Assembly: GCA_020025115.1 (NCBI GenBank)
Contig: JAHHSP010000016.1
Coordinates: 1-17,240 of the forward strand
Reading direction: 5' to 3'
Origin: Collinsella sp.
GTDB taxonomy: Bacteria; Actinomycetota; Coriobacteriia; Coriobacteriales; Coriobacteriaceae
DNA length: 17,240 nucleotides
This document shows positions 7,923 to 14,413 of the stretch, one piece after another. The position numbers and the translations under genes are program-made. Each line of letters begins with the position of its first letter. Within the stretch, counting starts at the first letter, position 1. Below the pieces are notes generated by a model. It was not told the DNA's origin, did not search any database, and was given only the letters and a program-made list of their open reading frames with translations.

Positions 7923-7963
7923 ACGCGCCCGCCTCGTCTTTTCCGCAATCGTCAACCTTGCGA

Positions 7964-7986
7964 GCCCCGCGGGGTCCCCGCGGGGC
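7964..7986. terminator. GC-rich 23-bp palindrome between convergent genes, probable bidirectional terminator
   Basis: GCCCCGCGGGG (7964-7974), a central T, then CCCCGCGGGGC (7976-7986): a perfect dyad that folds into a 10-bp GC-only stem with a 3-nt loop. It lies 41 bp after the OPT stop and 29 bp after the tex stop, where a shared terminator would be expected. No T-run follows on either strand, so the terminator call rests on position and stem strength. Confidence 0.5.
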
Positions 7987-8015
7987 CGGGTGCGCCTGCA
8001 ATGCGCCGGAATGGG

Positions 8016-10448
8016 CTACCTGCCCATGCGGCCCTTGACCATCGTGAGGGAAATCTTACCGCGCGCCTTATCGACGCCGGTGACCCATACGGTCACGGTG
8101 TCGCCCACGGCCACGACCTCGCTCGGGTGCCTCACGAAGCGATCGGCGAGCTTGGAGATATGGACCAGGCCGTCCTGATGCACGCCGACATCCACGAACG
8201 CGCCGAAGTCCACCACGTTGCGCACGGTGCCCTTGAGCTCCATGCCCACCTCGAGGTCCTCGATGCTGCGGGCCGCCTGGGAAAACACGACCTCCGGTGC
8301 ATCGTCGCGCGGGTCGCGGCCGGGCTTTTCGAGCTCGGCGACGATGTCGCGCAGGGTGGGCACGCCGCAGCCCAGCTCGGCAGCGACCGTACCCAGGCCG
8401 CCGATCTTGGCCCCGATGCCCGGCACGCCGCCCGCCGCCAACGCGCTCGGCGCCACACCGGCGCGACGCAGCAATTCACCGGCGATCTCATAGCTCTCGG
8501 GATGCACGCTCGTGGCATCGAGCGGGTTCTCGCCGCCCGTGATGCGCATGAAACCGGCGGAGTTGAGATATGCCTTGGGACCGAGCTTGGGCACCTTCTT
8601 GAGCTGGCGGCGATCGGTGAACGCACCGTTCTCCTCGCGGTACGCCACGATGTTTCTGGCCACCGCCGGCGTGATGCCGGAAACGTAGCCCAGCAGGCTC
8701 GCGCTCGCGGTGTTCACATCCACGCCCACGCGGTTGACCACGTTCTCCACCACGTTGCCCAGTGCGCGGCCGAGCTCCGACTGGTCGAGGTCGTGCTGAT
8801 ACTGGCCGACGCCGATGGACTGCGGCGGGATCTTGACGAGCTCGGCCAAGGGGTCCTGCAAGCGGCGGCCCAGGCTCATGGCGCCGCGCGTGGTCACGTC
8901 GAGATCCGGGTACTCCTCGCTCGCCAGCTTGGAAGCCGAGTACACCGAGGCGCCCGCCTCGTTGACGATGGTGTAGCGCAGCTCGGGGGCGGACTCGGAG
9001 ATGAAGGAGGACACGACCTCCTCGGTCTCGCGGCTCGCCGTGCCGTTGCCCACCACGATGGTGTTGATGCGGTGCTTGCGGGTGAGGCGGAGAAGCTCGC
9101 GTTTGGTGCCGGCCACGTCGCGGCGGGGCGGCGTGGGGTACAGAATCGTGTGGTCGAGCAGCTTGCCGTACTCGTCGAGCACCGCGACCTTGCAGCCGGC
9201 GCGGTAACCCGGGTCGAGCGCGATCACGCGCGCGCCGCGCACGGGGCGCTGCTGCAACAAGCCCTCGGTGTTCTTGGCAAAGACCTTGATGGCGTCGGCC
9301 TGGGCGCGCATGGTGAGGTCGACGCGCAGCTCGCGCTCGAGCGAGGGGGCCATGAGGCGCTTGTAGCCATCGGCGATGGCGGCGTTGAGCTCGGGAGCGA
9401 ACGGCCCGCGCCGGCGCGGATACCGGCTCTGAAGGCGCTCGGCCGCGGCGTCGCCGTCCACACGCACGCGCACGCGCAGCTTGCCCTCGCGCTCGCCGCG
9501 ATTGATGGCCAAGATGCGGTGGTTGGGAATGGAGCGGGCGGCCTCTGAAAACTCGTAATAGGGCTCGTACGCGGTCTTCTCATCCGCATCGATCGCCTCG
9601 GACTCGATGGTGGCCGTCTTATGCGTGTACTCGCGCAGGTCCGCCGTGTTCTCGGGGTCCTCCGCCACGAGCTCGGCCACGATGTCGCGCGCACCGGCGA
9701 GGGCCGCCTCCGCCGTGGCAAAGCCGCGCTCGGCGTTGATGTATTCGGCCGCCGCCTCGAGCGGGCCCTCCCCCTGGACGGGCTGCATGAGAATGAGGTT
9801 GGCGAGCGGCTCGAGGCCCGCGTCGCGTGCCTTGGACGCACGCGTGGCGCGCTTTTTGCGATACGGCTTGTAGAGGTCCTCCACGCGCTGGAGCGTGGAC
9901 GCCTCCTCGATGCTCGCACGCAGCTCGTCGGTGAGCTTGCCCTGGGCGTCGATCACCATGATAACGTCGGACTTGCGCTGCTCGAGGTTGCGCAGGTAGG
10001 ACAAACGGTCATCGAGCGTGCGCAGCGCGACGTCGTCCATACCGCCTGTGGCCTCCTTGCGGTAGCGTGCGATGAACGGAATCGTCGCCCCCTCATCGAT
10101 GAGCGATATCACGGCCTCGATGCGGGCTGCGGCCTGTCCCAACTCGGCGGCGAGGGCGGACACGATGCGCTTATGGCGGGCCGCCAGCTCCTCGGGCGAG
10201 GCCTCCGCTCGGCGACCCGTCACCGGGGCATCCGCGACGTCGTCGGCGGTGAGCGAGCCGGCGGAGCCGAGGGTCCGTGCCGCAACGGCGCGGACCGGAG
10301 ACGCGGAGGATGCGGGCTGCGAGGCGGGCGCGGGCGCCGGAGCGACGGGCTCAATGACGACATCCTTGCGCGCGCCGCTCCCCTCCGGACTCAACGTGGC
10401 GACCATATTCATGATGGAGGCGATATCGACATTGTTCGTTTCGGCCAT
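8016..10448 (-). CDS. tex: Tex-family transcription accessory protein with S1 RNA-binding domain
   Basis: The 810-residue product is Tex, a cytosolic nucleic-acid-binding protein related to eukaryotic Spt6 and linked to transcription and RNA metabolism. In order: a Tex N-terminal helical region (~85-330) with IPFIARYRKEATGGMDD (123-139), a YqgF/RNase H-like domain (~405-535) beginning RVIALDPGYRAGCKVAV, helix-hairpin-helix repeats (~575-640) with LGYVSGITPAVARNIVAYR, and a C-terminal S1 domain (~733-804) with DFGAFVDVGVHQDGLVHIS. Residues ~20-85 are an Ala/Pro/Ser-rich extension not typical of Tex, probably disordered. ATG 10448 was chosen over an in-frame ATG at 10481 because GGGAGAG lies about 7 nt upstream and MAETNN is a plausible start. 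It is monocistronic and divergent from the phosphatase gene. Assignment is very secure. Confidence 0.97.
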   Translation of the reverse strand: MAETNNVDIASIMNMVATLSPEGSGARKDVVIEPVAPAPAPASQPASSASPVRAVAARTLGSAGSLTADDVADAPVTGRRAEASPEELAARHKRIVSALAAELGQAAARIEAVISLIDEGATIPFIARYRKEATGGMDDVALRTLDDRLSYLRNLEQRKSDVIMVIDAQGKLTDELRASIEEASTLQRVEDLYKPYRKKRATRASKARDAGLEPLANLILMQPVQGEGPLEAAAEYINAERGFATAEAALAGARDIVAELVAEDPENTADLREYTHKTATIESEAIDADEKTAYEPYYEFSEAARSIPNHRILAINRGEREGKLRVRVRVDGDAAAERLQSRYPRRRGPFAPELNAAIADGYKRLMAPSLERELRVDLTMRAQADAIKVFAKNTEGLLQQRPVRGARVIALDPGYRAGCKVAVLDEYGKLLDHTILYPTPPRRDVAGTKRELLRLTRKHRINTIVVGNGTASRETEEVVSSFISESAPELRYTIVNEAGASVYSASKLASEEYPDLDVTTRGAMSLGRRLQDPLAELVKIPPQSIGVGQYQHDLDQSELGRALGNVVENVVNRVGVDVNTASASLLGYVSGITPAVARNIVAYREENGAFTDRRQLKKVPKLGPKAYLNSAGFMRITGGENPLDATSVHPESYEIAGELLRRAGVAPSALAAGGVPGIGAKIGGLGTVAAELGCGVPTLRDIVAELEKPGRDPRDDAPEVVFSQAARSIEDLEVGMELKGTVRNVVDFGAFVDVGVHQDGLVHISKLADRFVRHPSEVVAVGDTVTVWVTGVDKARGKISLTMVKGRMGR

Positions 10449-10484
10449 ATGAGGACTCTCCCATCGAATTCGGCTAGGCATTAC

Positions 10485-10490
10485 ATCCTA
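10485..10490 (-). promoter_or_regulatory. Candidate tex -10 element
   Basis: TAGGAT on the minus strand, 36 bp before the tex ATG. No convincing -35 lies 16-18 bp upstream. Weak evidence from the hexamer and position only. Confidence 0.25.
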
Positions 10491-10621
10491 CCCGACCGCG
10501 GGGACGCACCATGCAATCACTATGCGACGGCGCAAATACCCCCGCTCCGACGCGACACCCCACGCTCGACCGCCGACATGCCGCCGTGCGCGGTGCCATG
10601 CCGCCCCACCCTCGCGCGCTC

Positions 10622-10630
10622 TGGTAAGCT
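10622..10630 (+). promoter_or_regulatory. Candidate extended -10 promoter of the phosphatase-DUF554 pair
   Basis: TGG followed by TAAGCT fits the extended -10 pattern TGnTAnnnT often seen in high-GC actinobacteria. It is 38 bp before the phosphatase ATG at 10668. The -35 region (about 10602-10607) is GC-rich and unlike consensus, as tolerated with an extended -10. Confidence 0.4.
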
Positions 10631-10667
10631 GTGCTGAGAAATCCTCCATTGAAAGGCTGTTTGAGAC

Positions 10668-11156
10668 ATGCATCGCATTCTCTTCATCTGCCATGGCAAC
10701 ATCTGCCGCTCCACCATGGCCCAGTTCGTCTTTGAGGAGCTCGTGCGTCGTGCCGGGCTCGAGGGCGAATTCACGATCGATTCCGCGGCGACGTCTCGCG
10801 AGGAGATCGGGAACCCCCCGCACCATGGGACCGTCTCCAAGCTCCGCGAAGTCGGCATCCCCGTCGGGGCCCATCGCGCTCGCCAGATCACGCGCGGCGA
10901 ATACGGGAATTGGGACCTCATCGCATACATGGACCGCGAGAACGAGCGGGGCCTCGATCGCATTCTCGGCGGCGATCCGAACGGCACCTGCCACAAGCTC
11001 TTGGAATTCGCCGGAAGCGACCGCGATGTGGCCGATCCCTGGTATACCGGGGACTTCGACGCGACCTACCGCGATGTCGCAAAGGGCTGCTCGGGATTGT
11101 TCGAGCGTATAACCGGAACCAACGCGCCCCTCTTGCCGGGCATCCAAGCACGCTAG
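10668..11156 (+). CDS. Low-molecular-weight protein tyrosine phosphatase
   Basis: The 162-residue cytosolic enzyme dephosphorylates phosphotyrosine (in some relatives phosphoarginine) on proteins. The N-terminal P-loop is CHGNICRS (8-15) with nucleophile C8 and R14, and the general acid is D123 in the DPWYTGDF segment (123-130). Length and motif order are typical of the family. The ribosome site is modest: AAAGG about 11 nt upstream of ATG 10668. No tyrosine kinase or capsule gene is in the window, so the target is unknown. Its TAG stop lies inside the TAGGAG ribosome site of the DUF554 gene, so the two are probably co-transcribed and translationally coupled. Arsenate reductases share this fold, but the P-loop and DPW fit a phosphatase. 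Confidence 0.93.
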   Translation: MHRILFICHGNICRSTMAQFVFEELVRRAGLEGEFTIDSAATSREEIGNPPHHGTVSKLREVGIPVGAHRARQITRGEYGNWDLIAYMDRENERGLDRILGGDPNGTCHKLLEFAGSDRDVADPWYTGDFDATYRDVAKGCSGLFERITGTNAPLLPGIQAR

Positions 11157-11166
11157 GAGCTCTCCC

Positions 11167-11883
11167 ATGATCGGACTCGGAACGCTCATCGACGTCGCGC
11201 TCATCCTCCTGGGCGGCTTCGCCGGACTCGCCTTCGGACGATTCATCAGCGGACGTATACAAGACACCCTTCTCAAGGCAACCGCGGTGGCCATCATCTT
11301 CATCGGCATCTCCGGCGCCATGAGCGGCATGCTCACCATCTCCGGCGGTGAGATCTCAGCCGACGGCTCCGCGCTCATCGTCGTATCGCTCGCCCTCGGC
11401 TCGCTCATCGGAGAGATCCTCGATCTCGAGCGGCAGATCGACCGCTTCGGCGAGTGGCTCAAATACGCAACCGGCAGCAGCGGCGATTCTGAGTTCGTGG
11501 ATGCCTTCGTCACCGCATCGCTTTCCGTCGCGATCGGCGCGATGTCCATCGTCGGCGCCATTCAGGACGGCATGACCGGGGACTTCTCCACCTTGGCGGT
11601 CAAGGGCGCCATCGACGCCCTGCTCGTATGCACCATGACGGCGTCGATGGGAAAGGGCTGCATCTTCGCCGCCATTCCGGTGCTGGTGCTCCAGGGCTCC
11701 CTCACCCTGCTCGCGAGCTTCCTGCAGCCGCTCATGACCGACATGGCGCTCGCCAACCTCTCCACGGTCGGCTCCATCCTCATCTTCTGCATCGGCGTGA
11801 ACCTGATCTGGCCCAAGACCTTCCGCGTGGCCAACATGCTACCGAGCGTCCTCGTGGCCATGCTCGCCACCCGCTTCATGTAG
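11167..11883 (+). CDS. DUF554 family membrane protein
   Basis: The 238-residue, highly hydrophobic product fits the DUF554 (YdfK/YqgA) family of integral membrane proteins, whose transport substrate is not established. Hydrophobic segments lie at about 3-24, 37-57, 67-83, 113-130, 143-185 (probably two), 198-215 and 224-237. Family-like features include GEILDLERQID (82-92), the IGAMSIVGAIQDGMTGD segment (123-139) and a C-terminal GVNLIWP (210-216). It starts at ATG 11167 behind AGGAG (11156-11160), 10 nt after the phosphatase stop. A functional link to the phosphatase is only suggested by the coupling. Confidence 0.88.
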   Translation: MIGLGTLIDVALILLGGFAGLAFGRFISGRIQDTLLKATAVAIIFIGISGAMSGMLTISGGEISADGSALIVVSLALGSLIGEILDLERQIDRFGEWLKYATGSSGDSEFVDAFVTASLSVAIGAMSIVGAIQDGMTGDFSTLAVKGAIDALLVCTMTASMGKGCIFAAIPVLVLQGSLTLLASFLQPLMTDMALANLSTVGSILIFCIGVNLIWPKTFRVANMLPSVLVAMLATRFM

Positions 11884-11971
11884 CGGACGCTCCGGTGGCG
11901 CGCGCATGCAGCCAGCCGCCGCACAGGCAGCACGCGCATTCGAGGCGTCAATCCGAGTCATCGTCTCAAGA

Positions 11972-12027
11972 GTACATATGCTTTTGGCCCGCCACACGGC
12001 TCGGTAACGGGTCAAAAGCATACGTGC
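11972..12027. repeat. 56-bp imperfect inverted repeat between convergent genes
   Basis: Arms 11972-11991 and 12008-12027 are 20 nt each around a 16-nt loop. As RNA in the plus sense they pair at 19 of 20 positions, counting two G-U wobbles, with one A-C mismatch at 11976/12023. Each arm contains TATGCTTTTG followed by CCCG (with one difference). On both strands a T-run comes before the GC part and an A-run after it, the reverse of an intrinsic terminator. It lies between the DUF554 stop and the Nudix stop. It may be a dispersed palindrome, a protein-binding site or an unusual termination/processing structure. Confidence 0.7.
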
Positions 12028-12066
12028 AAACCCGCCGACGGCCCGCGGCGCCGGCCAACCGGTCCC

Positions 12067-12711
12067 TTACGCCAGGCCCTTCGCCGCCTCGTATAGGCGC
12101 AGGGCGGCGAGCGTCATGCCATCCTCGATCGCGCGGGCTTGCACCATACCACGCAGCTCCTCATAGGGAACCGCGCGCCAAGCCAGCGTCCCCTCGTACC
12201 CCATCTTCGGGGCGACATCGGAAACCGAGCAGCTAAACGCCACCACGCGGTCGCCCGTCACGCCCGAATCGGCGACGAACGAGCCGAGCTCGACAAAATC
12301 CCACGCCCTGCACGAGAGCTCCTCCGTCAGCTCCTTGCGAGCGTTCTCGTGCGCAGACAGGCCGTCTTCGCCGAAACCGCGCGGGAATCCCCAGAAGACG
12401 CCTCCGGCAGATGGGCGCTCCTGCTGCAACAACACGATGCCGGCGTCGCTTTCGGGCACGACGACCACACCCCTGCCCGACGCGCGCTGCACGAATCGCT
12501 CGTAACGCAGCAGCGAGCCATCGGACATCTGGATTAGATCGACCAGCAGGTAATGGTAGGCGCTCTCATATAGGACGCCCAACGGGGCCTCGGCGCTCGA
12601 ACGCTCCCGAAGCCGTGCCTCGTCCGCCACATAGGCAAAGCCGCCCTCGGACTCGAATAGATCCGGACGCGAAGCAACCAGATGCAGATAGCGGTCTATG
12701 CAATCGCCCAT
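12067..12711 (-). CDS. Nudix hydrolase with divergent Nudix box
   Basis: The 214-residue cytosolic product has a Nudix-type core from about 77 to 200. Nudix enzymes cleave X-linked nucleoside diphosphates such as ADP-ribose or dinucleotide polyphosphates. The box lies at 110-133 and aligns without gaps, but position 118 is Leu where the first Glu is expected, 126 is Lys instead of Arg, and 132-133 are Leu-Ser rather than the usual Thr-Gly. The metal-binding E127, E130 and E131 remain. The first ~75 residues are an added N-terminal region with no motif I know. The ATG has an ideal AGGAGG at 8-nt spacing (12720-12725). It is the last gene of a minus-strand run after prfC and the 525-residue protein. 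Substrate is unknown; an ADP-sugar or regulatory, weakly active Nudix protein are both possible. Confidence 0.85.
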   Translation of the reverse strand: MGDCIDRYLHLVASRPDLFESEGGFAYVADEARLRERSSAEAPLGVLYESAYHYLLVDLIQMSDGSLLRYERFVQRASGRGVVVVPESDAGIVLLQQERPSAGGVFWGFPRGFGEDGLSAHENARKELTEELSCRAWDFVELGSFVADSGVTGDRVVAFSCSVSDVAPKMGYEGTLAWRAVPYEELRGMVQARAIEDGMTLAALRLYEAAKGLA

Positions 12712-12732
12712 GCCAGCTTCCTCCTATCAACA

Positions 12733-12751
12733 GCCGCCGCTTCGCGGCAGC
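12733..12751 (-). other. Stable hairpin in the spacer before the Nudix gene
   Basis: On the minus strand an 8-bp GC-rich stem (one U-G pair) with a GAA triloop forms from 12751-12744 and 12740-12733. It sits between the stop of the 525-residue protein and the AGGAGG of the Nudix gene. No U-run follows, so full termination is unlikely. It could partly separate expression of the two genes or shield the upstream mRNA from 3' decay. Confidence 0.4.
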
Positions 12752-12759
12752 ACGTCGCG

Positions 12760-14337
12760 CTATCGCATACGATACGCCCTGTATGTCCTGTACAGTTCGC
12801 GCAAACCGTGGTCGACCTCCACGCTATCGCGGATGGAGAACACGTTCGACACACGGTCGAACACGATGGTCAGCACGATGACCTGCACGACGAACTGACC
12901 CGCGACGCCCAGGTTGAAGGCGGACGTAAGCACGTCGCCCGCGCCGCCCATCACCCACGACACCGTGGAGACCGCGACCGCTAGCAGCACATCGCGCAGA
13001 AACGAGACGACCTCGAACGCCCAGCGACGGCGCACATGCCTCGACCACGCAGCATCGATCGCAAGACCCGCGGGCGCCTGCAGGCTCGCCCTCGACCCCG
13101 GTCCGCCCGAGAGCTCGACGCCCCTCGTAAGACGCACCAAGCCCGTCCAGCATCGATCGCTTTCGACCTGCACGCGCTCCTTGCACTGCGCGACCGTCGA
13201 ACTCGTATAGGACGCGGCGTCCGCGGGATGCACGGCAATATAGCGCCGCAGCCTGTACACGGCGTCGACCCCGTCGGGCCCGCATGCCAGCTGCGGGTCC
13301 AAGCCGACCATGTTCAGCTCGACGGTCGCGTTGTACGCGATGTCGACGATGCATCTAGCGACGTGCGCAACCCGGCGGCCCAGACCCGGCTCCGCGTCAA
13401 TCATGTTGTAGTAGCCCGACCGCGTGGCGGGCGGGCGCGTCCCCTCGGAAGACATGGGGCGCGCCATGTGTCGCACAAACGCGCACGCTTCCAACACATC
13501 CGTCTCCATCACAGCGCACCCTGCCGTCGCTCCATCCACGCCAAGCGACCCACCATCATCGATGAAGCGCTCACACGCGCCGGCCAGGCGCTCCACGGCC
13601 TCGTCAATGCCGATGACGCGCGCGGAATTGCATCCATCCACGTAGGTCATATCACGCTCGACCACAGATAGAATCCTGATGAACGAGACCGCCTGCTCGA
13701 CCTGGGCCGCATCCAGCGGCGACGGCAGGGTGCCGCCGTTGCCGTAGAGCTTGTCGAAATGCAGGAAGCGCTCAGGTTCGTCGAACACGATCGAATCGAA
13801 GAGGCAGTCCATCAGCGCATGGTAGACGTCACGCGCGATGTCGCCGCCATATCCGTCCGCCGCCAGCCGCGCAGCGACGTTCTCGTAATTCAAAAACGGC
13901 AGGGACGAGAACCGGAACCGGTCTTTCGTCGCCGCCTCCAGCAGGTACTGCGTGAGGGTCCTGCATTCGTGTACCGCGGGCGCCGCGTCGGCAGCGGGAC
14001 GGGCGACACCCCGTACGACATCGCGCCCCCTGAACGCGGGCCCCGTCGACGAGAACCGCGCCAGGACGATCTGACCCTGGCGAATGAGCGACAGGATCTG
14101 CAGCGTCTGCTCGTCCAGCTCCTCGCCCTCGGCATGGGTGCCGCGCGAAAACAGCAGGCTCATCATCACCGGAGATGCGGCGAACTGGTTCATGGACACC
14201 ACGACGACCCGGCCCCGGCGAATCGCATCGAACAGAGCTTGCTCGCCCAGATCGATTTCCCAGGGAGCCTTTCGAACGCTATCGAGTTCGTACAGGTAGA
14301 CCCATGGAAGGTCGATTCGCGTCATCGCATCACCCAT
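12760..14337 (-). CDS. Unrecognised 525-residue protein with two C-terminal membrane helices
   Basis: I do not recognise this family. It has no signal peptide. The N-terminal ~430 residues look soluble and mixed alpha/beta: LPWVYLYELDS (10-20) and RGRVVVVSMNQF (41-52) look like buried strands, and about ten cysteines are scattered along it. Near the C-terminus two hydrophobic segments (~442-463 and ~474-497) are joined by a short Gly-rich turn and followed by a basic, Arg/Tyr-rich tail (LRELYRTYRAYRMR, 512-525). By the positive-inside rule both the large domain and the tail would face the cytosol, with only the turn outside. Start 14337 was chosen for typical spacing in the operon; ATG 14325 is equally possible. 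The gene follows prfC by 76 bp and precedes the Nudix gene by 48 bp. The translated frame is supported by codon use and the helix pattern. Confidence 0.78.
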   Translation of the reverse strand: MGDAMTRIDLPWVYLYELDSVRKAPWEIDLGEQALFDAIRRGRVVVVSMNQFAASPVMMSLLFSRGTHAEGEELDEQTLQILSLIRQGQIVLARFSSTGPAFRGRDVVRGVARPAADAAPAVHECRTLTQYLLEAATKDRFRFSSLPFLNYENVAARLAADGYGGDIARDVYHALMDCLFDSIVFDEPERFLHFDKLYGNGGTLPSPLDAAQVEQAVSFIRILSVVERDMTYVDGCNSARVIGIDEAVERLAGACERFIDDGGSLGVDGATAGCAVMETDVLEACAFVRHMARPMSSEGTRPPATRSGYYNMIDAEPGLGRRVAHVARCIVDIAYNATVELNMVGLDPQLACGPDGVDAVYRLRRYIAVHPADAASYTSSTVAQCKERVQVESDRCWTGLVRLTRGVELSGGPGSRASLQAPAGLAIDAAWSRHVRRRWAFEVVSFLRDVLLAVAVSTVSWVMGGAGDVLTSAFNLGVAGQFVVQVIVLTIVFDRVSNVFSIRDSVEVDHGLRELYRTYRAYRMR

Positions 14338-14374
14338 CTGCAGCCCCGTCTCCCTTCGACTCGCCGCCATACGT

Positions 14375-14399
14375 AACGGGGCACGGACCGCACCCCGCT
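14375..14399 (-). other. Hairpin between prfC and the 525-residue protein gene
   Basis: On the minus strand an 11-bp stem with three G-U pairs and a GUC loop can form just after the prfC stop (14399-14375). No U-run follows. It may be a weak terminator, attenuator or mRNA 3'-end stabiliser that reduces read-through from prfC into the downstream genes. Confidence 0.35.
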
Positions 14400-14413
14400 T
14401 GCGACCTCGCGTC

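Noticed and set aside
6198..7955. 585-codon minus-strand open frame opposite the OPT transporter
   Set aside because: The product is rich in His, Asp, Arg and Gly with no domain, typical of the antisense of a hydrophobic high-GC gene.
8001..9548. 515-codon plus-strand open frame opposite tex
   Set aside because: It is antisense to unambiguous Tex domains; composition is that of a shadow frame.
11839..12021. 60-codon minus-strand frame starting inside the 56-bp inverted repeat
   Set aside because: It overlaps the DUF554 3' end, lacks a ribosome site and has no recognisable product.
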